Origin: Isohypsibius dastychi
Taxonomy: Eukaryota > Tardigrada > Eutardigrada > Parachela > Isohypsibiidae
DNA length: 14,748 bases
Direction of reading: 5' to 3'
NCBI GenBank assembly: GCA_034696485.1
Contig: JAQIWT010000823.1
Span: 1-14,748, forward strand
A model generated the notes under the pieces. The model was given only the letters and a program-made list of their open reading frames with translations. It was not told the DNA's origin and did no database searches. Made by a program: the position numbers and the translations under genes. Of the stretch, positions 1 through 8,697 are shown in pieces. Positions within the stretch are counted from its first letter, which is position 1, and every line of letters begins with the position of its first letter.

Positions 1-37
1 AAACAGATCTCAACCATTTGACAACTCGAAAAGATCC

Positions 38-82
38 CACGAAATCCCGAGCCGCAGGCGAGGGCTGCTCCCTTGTACCCCT
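38..82. repeat. Dispersed 45-bp repeat, copy 1
   Basis: This 45-bp stretch recurs at 371-415 with 43 of 45 positions identical by eye. A shorter, more diverged relative lies at about 1212-1246. All three share the core CCCGAGCCG-AGGCGAGG and a following CTTGTAC. No coding role is apparent. It looks like a genome-dispersed repeat, but only a genome-wide search would show its family. Confidence 0.7.
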
Positions 83-370
83 ACTCCCTACTAGATAAAA
101 CGTTCGCGCATCTTCTCATCCCGCAGTTTTTGTCGGAAAAATCTGGTTTTGGATTCTTTAGATCCGTCTCACTCAGAGCTCGCTCCACTGGGGTCGGGAA
201 ATCAATATCACGAATCTATAATTTTTACGACGGTGGAAAGCGTGCTCTCGTAGACCCCATACTAATACATATCTAAGCAACCAAGTTTGACCTTGGTCCG
301 GGAAGGCTGAACGCTGAGGTTCTTCAAATTAAATCAAAACACAACAGCCATTCAACAAATCAGAAGCTGT

Positions 371-415
371 CACGAAATCCCGAGCCGGAGGCGAGGGCTG
401 CTCGCTTGTACCCCT
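371..415. repeat. Dispersed 45-bp repeat, copy 2
   Basis: Second copy of the 38-82 repeat, in the same orientation, differing at two positions. Just downstream, the bases TGCCCG and CGGGCA (about 422-443) could form a small hairpin. The region from 83 to 700 holds no other feature I can support. Confidence 0.7.
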
Positions 416-701
416 AATTCCTGCCCGTAAGCGTTCTTCGGGCAGCAACTCCTCTGAAACTTAGTGGTGGAAAATTGCGATTTTGACATCATTTTGATCC
501 CTGCGAACCGGAGGGGTTGCACGTGATAGTATCCAGGCTGCATGTAGAACCCCTGATTTACTAGACCCCTCAATTCCCAGCGTGCTGATTCTTAAGTTTT
601 TACTCAGCAACCAGATGTAACCTTCAAGGGTCACAAAAAGGATATCCTAGAAGATCAAGAGTCAGATCGGTTTGTGTCACAACCCGATCGCTTCTCTCTC
701 A

Positions 702-911
702 CCTTTAAAATTCACAGGGAAGCACCCCCCCCCCCTTCTCTCTCTGTTATTTTCGCCAGTTTCAGAGTTTTCAGCTCCTGAAATAATATCCTGCTTCAAC
801 CTGTCAATCGTCAGTCCTACAGCCGTATTTTCATACTTTTGATTATCATATAGAGTTGACCTAATTTCGAGATATCTCGATTCTGTTTCATCCACGATTC
901 CTGAGGTCATG
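702..911 (-). CDS. Candidate internal exon of an unidentified gene
   Basis: On the minus strand a good acceptor (TCTTTGCAG, about 912-920) opens an 80-codon reading frame that ends at a possible donor (AAAG|GTGAGA). The inferred peptide is hydrophilic and acidic, with the look of helical coding sequence around TESRYLEIRSTL and a polar, glutamate- and asparagine-rich end. It then runs into an uninterrupted G tract on the coding strand (728-738). I do not recognise a family. The G tract encodes glycines and is prone to slippage, so the frame beyond it is uncertain. It lies about 500 bp downstream of the minus-strand GPCR stop and is too far for a normal exon of that gene. A chance open frame cannot be excluded. 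Confidence 0.3.
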
Positions 912-918
912 TCTACCT

Positions 919-947
919 GCAAAGACTTCCATTAGTCAAGTCTTTGC
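919..947. repeat. Perfect 10-bp inverted repeat
   Basis: GCAAAGACTT (919-928) and AAGTCTTTGC (938-947) are exact reverse complements separated by 9 nt. The structure overlaps the acceptor of the candidate exon at 702-911. Confidence 0.8.
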
Positions 948-1211
948 GCAATAAGATGTGAAGTGTGAAGAGAAATGTGTTGGACATTACTGGTTGATCA
1001 AAAAGATACCTGATGAAACCGTGGGTTTTTAACATTTTGCTGTGCGAATTATTTTGTCCACACCCTGTATATTAAAACAGTTTTGAGGGGGTGAGGGGAA
1101 GAGCGAGGTGGAACGAACAAAACAATGAGCAATGAAAGTTCCCCACCCTTGAGCTTTTGGTACAAAAAAGGGGTTTTGAAAGTTATGGTAAGTTAGTTTC
1201 GTTTAATTCGT

Positions 1212-1246
1212 CACCCGAGCCGAAGGCGAGGGGAGCACTTGTACTC
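1212..1246. repeat. Diverged third copy of the 45-bp repeat
   Basis: It shares the CCCGAGCCGAAGGCGAGG core and the CTTGTAC tail with the repeats at 38 and 371, with indels between them. The rest of 950-1410 shows no gene I can support. Confidence 0.5.
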
Positions 1247-1419
1247 TATATTCGTAGTGATGGCTTAATCTCACGTTTTCTTGTAATGAAGCATAAGGTA
1301 ATTTTTGATGGCAGAAGTTTAAAAAAAGTTGCCATCAGCGTTAGAATAAATAGTAAAAAAAACGAAACTTGCCGAAGTGAGTAAAGTGAAAACAGAACCA
1401 AGTGATACAGTCAACTCAT

Positions 1420-2568
1420 TCAATTCTTTAATGCTCCGCCCTCAGTAGGCTGGGAAAATCGGTTTTTGGTGGCTCCATAAGTTACATTGCCTGCAATGTT
1501 CTGCATGTATCGACACGAGTTCTTCCGGCTTTCCAGTCCAGTAACCAAAGAATTTCGGTGATGACGATCGAGAGACGCGAAAGATCGCTCACAGCTATAT
1601 CGCGAGAAATCTTGGTGATTGGTTTGTTGTCGGTAAGCTGCCTGAGATCGTCTGATCAGGTGGAAGCATCCATATATAAAAGGATTGACCACTGAATTGG
1701 ACATTCCTTGAAAAGCAAGAAAATTGCTGATGACCTGAGAATCGCCAAAAAGTATTATGTGTTACCGAAAAAGAAAAAATGAGTGAATATGGCTTCGGAA
1801 GTTGGGTCCTGTGCTTCACTTGGCAAGACCACGTAGTACAGCATCGCTAGATGGTAAGGCGCTGAAAAACAAGCGTGATCACCGATTACCAGAATATTTG
1901 AAATTGCCGTGCTGTTGCATGTGAAATATTGTACATACCCCAGCAGATTATGAAAGCAATTATAACTGTGGCTGATATCCACAGTGCTGTTGTCCTTGCC
2001 CTTTTGAACTTTTCCTGTCTTGGATTTTCAGAACAATTTGACATTCTCACTCCAAGTCTGCCATGAGTTCGCTCTGAAAAGTAAGCTGCAGTCTTTTGAA
2101 CGATGAATTATGGTATAAAAACAATCTTTCATAATGTACACCTCAAATATGATATTGTAATAACTACATCTGCAATTCCGCAATTATTTTAATTCGATTA
2201 TGAACAACTTTTATTCCTAGTTTGAATGTTATTGCAACACACTGCATGGGATTTATTTGCACTCACCCGCTGAAGCAACTGCCTTCGTTTCCCTTCGTAA
2301 GCGTAAATATATTATGGTATAGCTCACGGATATCAAAATCAACGGGATGATGAAAATGATGCCGACAGTAAAAATCACGTATGCATTCTCTTGCCATTTC
2401 TCCGAATATGCACCTTGAAATGAAAGAAACAAGCAACGTGTATCACCATTTTGTTAAACATGAGACTAAACTATTTTGTTTAACTATGACCTTACCGTGA
2501 GTGACACACTGATAAAGTTCATTGTTGTTCCATGCAAATGGTGCTTTTTGCACTCCAAATATGAACAC
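1420..2568 (-). pseudogene. GnRH/AKH-type neuropeptide GPCR, 3' half only (ECL2 to C-tail)
   Basis: Five exon blocks on the minus strand are supported: 2568-2496, 2413-2267, 2073-1939, 1861-1766 and about 1734-1420. The first carries an ECL2 segment with the QCVTHG cysteine motif. The second is TM5 (IIFIIPLILISVSYTIIYLRLRR is split by its hydrophobic core). The third is ICL3 plus TM6 ending in CW, joined to APYH in the fourth, giving the class A CWxP motif. The fifth holds TM7 with NPFIY (NPxxY) and a roughly 90-residue tail. The ECL3-TM7 segment with HFFFF resembles GnRH/AKH-type receptors. The first three introns are 82, 193 and 77 nt and all phase 1. The fourth would be only 31-39 nt and no GT-AG choice keeps frame, implying a one-base change, perhaps in the adjacent T tract. 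No TM1-TM4 exons are visible upstream. I call it a likely pseudogene; a sequence error plus distant 5' exons is the alternative. Confidence 0.8.
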
Positions 2569-2726
2569 CTTCAACCGAAATCACTTTTTCACTACTGCAG
2601 CAATTTCAGCGATTCGCATTTTTTTCTGCTATCTGAATCAAACCTGTTTTTAGATTTTACTGAGATGGCAATCGATTTTGGAAGAAAGGAGTTGTTCGTT
2701 GCATGTGCAGCAATGTTTTCTTAGTA

Positions 2727-2791
2727 CCGGGGAAACCGGGTTTTCTCCCGGTTAGCGGCCTCTTCCTTAAACTTTTACCCGGTTTCCCCGG
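2727..2791. repeat. 15-bp perfect inverted repeat, CCGGGGAAACCGGGT
   Basis: The left arm at 2727-2741 is the exact reverse complement of 2777-2791, with 35 nt between. Related CCCGG-rich motifs follow (about 2827-2833). It sits just upstream of the first recognisable GPCR exon, where the missing TM4 exon would be expected. From 2792 to 3118 I see no gene, only G-rich sequence (about 2966-3045). Confidence 0.75.
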
Positions 2792-3118
2792 CAGTTTTTT
2801 TGATTCAGGGGAAGAAATAATTCTTACCCGGGTAATTAAATTTTTTCCCTGGAAGACTGTAAAACTCTGTGGTGAAAATGTTTTTGGTGTTTGTTTTTGA
2901 TTTTCGTCCAGGGTGAATGGTCGAACACACTCAGGTAAACCCTGGTTCCTTTTCTTTTCTCCTCATCCCCGTGGGGGTCTGGAAGTAGGAGCAGGGGGAA
3001 AAGAATTGCTCATGGTTGGGTGACGGAGGAGGTGAAGAGGGGGTGCACAGGCTTGTAAAGTTAAGCTTTCCACGCTTGTTCCTTGTTGGAGTTCAAGCAA
3101 AAACAAGACCATTATAGA

Positions 3119-3140
3119 CTCAAGAGTCAAGACTCTTGAG
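3119..3140. repeat. 10-bp perfect inverted repeat at duplication edge
   Basis: CTCAAGAGTC and GACTCTTGAG are exact reverse complements with a 2-nt loop. Similarity to the second Ly-6 unit (from about 12571) begins within the right arm, at TGAGACTTC. Confidence 0.75.
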
Positions 3141-3270
3141 ACTTCCCACGGTGGAATTTTCATGATAATCGTTTAATTCAAGGAGATTCCAACTCTCTGT
3201 TCAACGCCGAGTTTATACTAAGAGAAAAAGCTTTTTCTATGTGAAAACACATTTTTTTGTCGATCGATAC

Positions 3271-3938
3271 ATGTTACAGTGGCCCAGATTCGGCAAAAAT
3301 TTACAATTTATCCTCTTGCTCATTCAGCTGTCTCGAATTGTCGGATCAAATGTGAAAATTGTAGCCTGTTCCCGTGTGGCTTTTTCGTTCTTCCTTAAGA
3401 AACAATCTCATCAACTCGAGCGAGCTGATCCTATTTTTTGAGAAGCTTTGTTGACAATGACTTGCTGGTTTCTGTAATTTCCGAATTTTTTTCTCGGGCG
3501 GTGCTGCGCTCAAGTGCTACTGGAAGGCAGATCCACTTTTTCTCTATCATCGAGAAATCACAGTTACTGGACGAAAAGGGAGATCAGATTCAGAACTGGT
3601 TCACGGGGGCGTTATGGATTGTCAGAGGGATGATGATCGTTGTGTGACAACACTAACTGGTACGTTTTTCAGCGTTGCATGAACTTCACTGTACTATAGT
3701 ATTACATAGTTGGTGTTATTCCTGTGTTATTCCAGGTGATGGTTCGATTTTTTCGTACTGCGTGAAAGGGCCAGTAGATACGTGTGATGCATTCAAAGGT
3801 GGCATCAGCTGTAGAATCCAATATTGCTATACTGACCTGTGCAACAAAGTTTCAAGCGGAGCCGTCAACGAAATTCCGAGCATGACAGTCATTGGTCAAG
3901 TTGGCTTTGTTGTTGTTCTCGTGATGTCTATCGTTTGA
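3271..3938 (+). CDS. Ly-6/three-finger GPI-type protein, copy 1
   Basis: Three exons fit: 3271-3373, 3498-3659 and 3736-3938, giving 155 residues in frame. Exon 1 encodes an N-terminal hydrophobic signal (core FILLLIQL). Exon 2 starts the mature domain with ALKCYW. Exon 3 ends it with CRIQYCYTDLCN, the CxxxLCN-type ending of Ly-6/uPAR domains. Eight cysteines are visible in the domain. A hydrophobic C-terminus (VGFVVVLVM) follows a small-residue stretch (SSGA), as in GPI-anchored members. The predicted product is therefore a secreted or GPI-anchored surface protein; its partner is unknown. Exons 2 and 3 match those of copy 2 in length (162 and 203 nt). The exon 2 acceptor is damaged: copy 2 reads TTTCTCAG, but here the bases are TTCTCGG (3491-3497). 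The gene may be inactive, or may use another AG such as CTCAAG just downstream. The proposed exon 1 donor (CCC|GTGTGG) is also weak. Confidence 0.7.
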
Positions 3939-4477
3939 CGATGTTTGTTGAAGTGGTTCAAGATCCGTTTTTATAAAGTTACGAGATTTGTTTCCTGGCC
4001 ATGTTTAATGTTTTCTGATTAGCCTAAATTTTCTTCCTCATCATTGTTCTCATTCTGTGAGAATTTTTGTTCACTCTATGCAGTGTCGAACCGTTTTGCG
4101 GCCGAATATGATACGAAAACGTCTCACTACTGCAACTGATTATCCCAGCACCAGTTTTGGCCAAATGTCCAGTTGGAATTTTCCGGAGAATAAGGTAATA
4201 AGAGCAGCAATATTTTGAGCAAAGTTCTGAGCACATTCAGGTCTTCAATGTTTGGACTCTGATCAATCCGCGCTATTGCGGAACCAAAATTGCACCCCTA
4301 TCAACTAGCCCTCAAAGTTGACCGAAATCAACTCATGGCCAGAAGATGTCACACCGCGAGTAATCCGAGTACACATTTCCCTTGTTCTCTATTTTCCGGC
4401 ACCATTTCTTAACCTGGAATGTTTCTGTCAGGACATTTTTCATAGCCGGTACACCTCTTACACCCGTGGAGTCCAGC
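3939..4477. repeat. Conserved spacer between Ly-6 and exonuclease, copy 1
   Basis: This interval aligns, with indels, to 14110-14697 downstream of the second Ly-6 gene. Shared blocks include GGCCATGTTTAATGTTTTCT versus the 14208 equivalent, ACTGCAACTGATTATCCCAG (4131-4150 versus 14346-14365) and ATTGCGGAACCAAAAT. It must hold the facing 3' untranslated regions of the two convergent genes. No open frame in it is convincing. Confidence 0.75.
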
Positions 4478-5468
4478 TCACAGTAAATCACAATCATTTC
4501 CGACTTTCTCAAACAACTTCTCGCTCTTCCATGTGAGGAACCGTTGAATCGCAACTAAAATATTGCTCTCGTTGCTGCTCATATCCGCGTTACTCTTGGG
4601 ATCGACCTGTTAGTTAGCCCGTCTTCCAGCATCTTGATTACAAAGCGAATGAGATTTCAAGCATTGTTTAGTGCAGAGTACACCGAACATCTTCTTCCAT
4701 TTTCAACTTCTTCGAGCTTCCTGGAATTGCGAGCATGTAGGCTGGATAAGGAATGCCGCTAGTCAGACACGCTTGATGAAGAAACAAGCAACAATCAAAA
4801 TCTCGAAAAGCAAATCATAACAAGAAAAACGGTTTGTAAAACATTGGATCTTACCCGTTTTGTCCGATGCACCAGTTTTTGTGGTTTTTCGCTAGTCCAT
4901 GTTTTTGCAACCACATTTCAAAGTCACGCAAAACGACGGGAGATTTTGGTGAAGAATTGACCTGTACTTGGGGGTTTTTTAGAAAGCTGATGCAGTCAAG
5001 GTTCTGGTTGGTTTGATGAAACACCTGAATTCGTCAACCTGATGGGGTAGAATCAAAACAAGCTGGTTGGAGCTGTTGAGGTTTGCGATCTGAAAACTAA
5101 GCTTACGACAGACTTTTTCATGACGTCGATGAGGGCAGCTGCAAACTCGATGATCTCTTGGAAGTATGTTCCACCACGCGGATGGGAATTGATATTTATA
5201 TTTTCATGGTATTTAAATTTTTTATATCGGTTCATAGTCCAAAATCACGATGAATTCGAGGTCGAGGTTGGCTGATGGATTTGGAGTTTGAAGATGGCGA
5301 GACGAGAACGAAAAACTGCTTCGGTTCCACTGAAAAGAGGAATAAAGAAACAGTTGGATCAAAGAAGCAAACTTGAATCATATTAAAAACTCACATGATA
5401 CTGATCCCGTTTCTCTTAAGAGTCTGCTTTAGATCGCGAAGTTTGGGTTGCAGTTGGTGCGAATCCAT
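4478..5468 (-). pseudogene. ERI-1/3'hExo-like SAP-exonuclease pseudogene, copy A
   Basis: The minus strand keeps the exon plan of copy B. Exon 1 (5468-5395) encodes a SAP-like start (KLRDLKQTLKRNGISI); its intron (5394-5330) ends in CTTTTCAG. Several lesions follow. There is a one-base deletion near 5295 relative to copy B. The catalytic DFEAT motif has become DYEPI followed at once by TAA (5222-5224). A stop lies in the exo II region. The segment equivalent to copy B residues 186-223 is missing or unalignable. The motif III region has lost its histidine and aspartates (YSALNN for HAGLDD) and is followed by TGA at 4657-4659. The tail retains the ancestral reading frame (QRFLTWKSEKL) down to a TGA at 4478-4480. 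Function as a nuclease is excluded on these grounds. It faces Ly-6 copy 1 convergently. Confidence 0.9.
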
Positions 5469-6010
5469 GGGCACAGACGATATTATTTTTAGAACGCAAG
5501 GTGAAAAAAGCGGATTCTGAGTGTTCACCCGAAGGTGTGGGTTTGCATGCAGCACCTCTTTCTGAGCCAAATAAACGCGTTTGATGTTCGTTTTAATTTG
5601 CGAGTATCCGTACAGGCGACTTGAGTCGAGGGGTGAAGCTAATATGCTCGGCTCGACATTTGACAGAGGAACAGAAAGAAGACAGAACAGGAACCAGTTA
5701 AGATATGAGTTAGCCGTGAGTTACCGTGATTTTATTGGCTGTTGTCTTTGCGCTCATCTAAACAGCGGCCGCTGAGGTCTTCGCGGTGACATCAATTGTC
5801 GTGCACGACATTGTAAAAATCTACCTCAACTCAAAGTGGGCCTATTCGTTTTTCTTGTACAACAAGAACAACCATATACTTGAACCGCGAACACAGTTAC
5901 TTCTTTTATTTTTTTCTTTCACCATAACTAAACTTGGCAGTTCCGATGGAACGTCCACATACTTCTCGGTAGGTACAAACCACAAAATTCTGCCTCACAG
6001 TTGACCCCAA
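5469..6010. other. Intergenic spacer between copies A and B, with two palindromes
   Basis: I see no gene here. Two perfect palindromes stand out: CAGCGGCCGCTG (5763-5774) and TGTCGTGCACGACA (5797-5810). The interval includes the upstream region of copy A and the 3' flank of copy B. There is no Ly-6 sequence facing copy B, unlike copies A and D. Confidence 0.6.
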
Positions 6011-7062
6011 TTATTTTCGACTTTTCCAAACGAGTTTTCGCTCCTCCATGTTAAGAACCGTTGAGTCACAACAAAATGGTCGGTTTTTGTGGCTACTTTT
6101 TTTCGGATCCACTCTGCAGTTAACTCTTAAGTCCGCCCCATCTTCCAGCATCTGGATAACAACACGAGCAAGATTTACAACGTCGTCCAGGCCAGCGTGT
6201 AATTGTCCATTAAACTGCATTCCCAATTCTGTCAGCATCCTTTGTATTGCGGTGATTCCAGGGTTCGAATACTTTGAACAGAGCGTGTAAGCTTCCAAGA
6301 AGGCCTCGTTGATTACCAGAACATGGATCGCATAGTTTGGATAAGGGATGCTGTAAGTCAGGCAAGCTTGATGAAGAAACAAGCAACAGTCAAAATCGCT
6401 GAAAACAATATAAAAACTGAAGAACTCGGTTGAGGAGATATAGATTTCACCCATCTTGTCCGATACACCAGTTGTTGCTATTTCTCCCACTTCTAAACAG
6501 TCCATTCCTAGACAACCACATCTCAAAGTCCCGAAAAACAGCCGGGAATGTTGCTGAGGAGTCGACACGAGCTTGGGAGATTTTGGTGAGATTGATGCAA
6601 TAGTTAGAAAGCTTCTTTTTGGGTCGGACGAAGGCTCGGAATACGTCAATCTGCCGTGGTTGAATTGAAATTTAGCTGTGAAAGTATTAAAGCGACGCAA
6701 TATACTATAGCTCTATTCTTGACATCAATCAGAACAGCGGCAAACTCGATGACCTCTTGATAGTACGATCCACCACTTGGATGCGCATTGGTCTTGATAT
6801 CCCCTTCGCATGTCGCTTCAAAGTCGAGAATCACAATAAAGTCGAGATTGAGGTTGGCTGAGATATTCGGATTTTGAAGATTGACGAGACGAGATTGCAG
6901 AACTGCTTCGGTGCCACTTCAAACAAAACAACGGGAAAACAATCAAGCTTTTGCAGCAACCTGGAGTGGTCAAGTGGACTTCGAAGCTCACATGATACTG
7001 ATCCCATTTTTCTTGAGAGTCTCCTCGCGCAGGCTCCTTGAAGCATTAATTGGAATGAACAT
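6011..7062 (-). CDS. ERI-1/3'hExo-like SAP + DEDDh 3'-5' exonuclease, copy B
   Basis: Four exons (7062-6992, 6916-6706, 6650-6451, 6398-6011) with introns of 75, 55 and 52 nt give 870 nt and 289 residues without a stop. Residues about 10-36 form a SAP-like helix pair (LREETLKKNGISIIGTEAV), a nucleic-acid binding motif. The exonuclease domain starts at about 50. Visible catalytic residues are D55 and E57 (LDFEAT, exo I), D160/D162/D164 (GQDGDFD, exo II), and H228 with D232/D233 (HAGLDD, exo III). SAP followed closely by this domain is the ERI-1/3'hExo architecture; those enzymes trim siRNA duplexes, histone mRNA 3' ends and 5.8S rRNA. The substrate here is inferred, not shown. An in-frame ATG at 7092-7090 would add ten residues. 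The first acceptor is AAG rather than CAG. The last roughly 25 residues are in a different frame from copies A and D. Orthology to eri-1 itself is unproven. Confidence 0.88.
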
Positions 7063-7500
7063 TGATTTTCGAGTGATACTTTTTTGTTTCATAAAAATGT
7101 ATGTGTCTCGAAAAGAGTTTCTGCGTAGCCATGTAATATCAGCCACTTTTGTAATTTATTGTTTTGGCTGTGTACGTAAGTAAGTACAGCTTGCCCATCA
7201 TTTATCTTCATCAGATTTTGTTCATAGAAAAAAAAGCAGTAGATGAAAACTACACAATGCAGCTCGACTCAACTGCTGTACCTGATTTGCTCGCGTTCCC
7301 AATTTTCGTAAATTTCCACAGGGGTTAGCGGTTCCCAGAAGTCGTCTTGGCCCTGATGATATACAACAGCATTATTTCATTGTCCACCGTGACTTCTCAC
7401 TAAATGTAGGCGCATTTAGAATTCAGAAAATCGGGATAATTTTTCAACTATGTTTCTACATGGAAAAAAAGCAAACAGTGACACGGAATGATAGACAATA
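7063..7500. other. Upstream region of copy B; no other gene seen
   Basis: This should contain the promoter of the minus-strand exonuclease copy B. I see no clear trans-splice acceptor just before its ATG. No other convincing reading frame or RNA gene was found. Confidence 0.5.
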
Positions 7501-7516
7501 TTTGGCGCGCAGAGAG

Positions 7517-7662
7517 TTTCGTAGGATACTTTTCGTAGTACCTACCTTTCGTAGTCAAGAACATCCGTTGTGCGAACCTATCGTAGTCACGACAATTGGA
7601 AGTCAGAAGAACAGTAGCAGAAAAATCGTAGCCAGAGCTTTCGTAGGCAAGAAGATTCGTAG
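7517..7662. repeat. TTTCGTAG cluster, forward arm
   Basis: Exact TTTCGTAG occurs at 7517, 7531, 7547 and 7639, with partial forms at 7581, 7625 and 7656. The reverse complement CTACGAAA is clustered further right (7921, 7954, 8758, with degenerate forms from 8698). This arrangement suggests the arm of a degenerate foldback element. Confidence 0.65.
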
Positions 7663-7725
7663 CCCAGAAAATTGGTAGTCCAGAAATTTCCAATTCCAGA
7701 AATTAAAAAAAAAGAAAAACAACTG

Positions 7726-7742
7726 CGGGGGCTTTGCCCCCG
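7726..7742. repeat. GC-rich 7-bp hairpin
   Basis: CGGGGGC and GCCCCCG are perfect complements with a TTT loop, followed by further C-rich sequence (7745-7752). It lies within the repeat-rich interval and not next to a gene end. Confidence 0.7.
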
Positions 7743-7920
7743 AACCCCCGCCCTGTTTAAGCCCAATTTTGTTCCATAAACTAAGCTACTGAAACGGTCA
7801 AACTCACTTTCACCGGAAGCCCCACCACCCACAGAACTAATTTGTTTTAGCGTGGTTTGTCGCACTAAGTGCGCTGGCATCTGTACAGTTCGTATTTTTG
7901 GTAACTGCGAAAACTTTCGT

Positions 7921-7961
7921 CTACGAAATACGCGGACAACGAAAGGTAATGACTACGAAAA
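7921..7961. repeat. CTACGAAA cluster, reverse arm (proximal)
   Basis: Exact CTACGAAA occurs at 7921-7928 and 7954-7961, with CGAAAG variants between. These are the reverse complement of the motif clustered at 7517-7662. A C tract follows at about 7991-8001. Confidence 0.55.
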
Positions 7962-8196
7962 CTCCAACTGCGAGACTCCCATTTTTGTCCCACCCCCCCC
8001 CCTACCTGCAATCGGGCCCACTAATGCTCATGGGTCGAGGTTCAAGTTGGCTCCATAGACTTAACATGGGGTGACGTCACTAACAACGCCTCCCCCATTG
8101 CAAAAACGGTACCAAGCGAGGCTGGGATGTCGAGGTTCAAATTCCTACGCTGACTGCCTGATATTACAAGTAGTCCTACGCATACTGGAACCAATA

Positions 8197-8460
8197 GTGA
8201 CGTCATGATGACAAATGACGTCACAACAAGAAGTGACGTCACGACCGGAAGTGGTTTCCGCCGGAAGTGACATCCAACCAGAAGTGATTTCCGCCGAGAG
8301 TAAGATCCAACCGGAAGTGATTTTCACCGGAAGTGACATCTCACCGGAAATAGCTTTTTTCGGTAGAAACATTCAGTCGGAAGTTTTATTTTTTATTTTT
8401 GTTTGATTTTTGTTCGGAAGTAGATTTCTACCGGTAGTAACATCTGACCGGAGGTGATTT
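8197..8460. repeat. 16-18-bp minisatellite with TGACGTCA and CCGGAAGTGA cores
   Basis: The left part has TGACGTCA at 8198, 8216 and 8234, an exact 18-bp period; a further single copy lies at 8072. From 8251 the array changes to alternating 16- and 17-bp units beginning GTGATTTCC and GTGACATCC and ending CCGGAA, a 33-bp higher-order period. Units decay after about 8350 and reappear near 8415-8455. TGACGTCA is the CRE/ATF consensus and CCGGAAGT the ETS core, so clustered binding is possible, but this is inference. The 33-bp period leaves 11-residue repeats in two reading frames, which I do not regard as coding. Confidence 0.8.
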
Positions 8461-8697
8461 TTTTCTGGTTTTCCATCTTTTTCCAGAATGAACTTCTTAT
8501 GATTCAACTACTAACTTTGCTGGTCCTGAAAAACCTCAATTTTGCCAGTACTGTAGAAACATAGGTTTTCTGAATTGTGCTCATGGATTTGGGTGGGACA
8601 TGATAGAAGAGACTTTAGTCTCTGACATTCAGCAAAACTTCCGTGTTTTTGCTGGTATATTTCAACTGCGAAAGCTCATGCCTTTGAGGTCAGCAAA

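Noticed and set aside
2963-3163. Minus-strand frame considered as the missing TM4 exon of the GPCR
   Set aside because: It is not a membrane segment of the right kind, lacks the TM4 tryptophan pattern and has no suitable donor.
6048-6290. Plus-strand reading frame
   Set aside because: It is antisense to the supported fourth exon of exonuclease copy B.
6451-6700. Uninterrupted 229-codon frame through introns 2 and 3 of copy B
   Set aside because: Its segment over exon 3 is in the wrong frame; the spliced frame gives FRAFVRPKKKL and FPAVFRDFEMWL, which match copy A and the exonuclease fold, so the long frame is coincidental.
8034-8045. Two tRNA B-box-like motifs (GAGGTTCAA at 8037 and again near 8132)
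   Set aside because: No cloverleaf, no A box at a suitable distance and no acceptor stem; they are better seen as a short direct repeat.
8145-8406. Open frames with 11-residue repeats on both strands
   Set aside because: They arise from the 33-bp period of the minisatellite; there is no start context, no homology and the frame is open on both strands equally.
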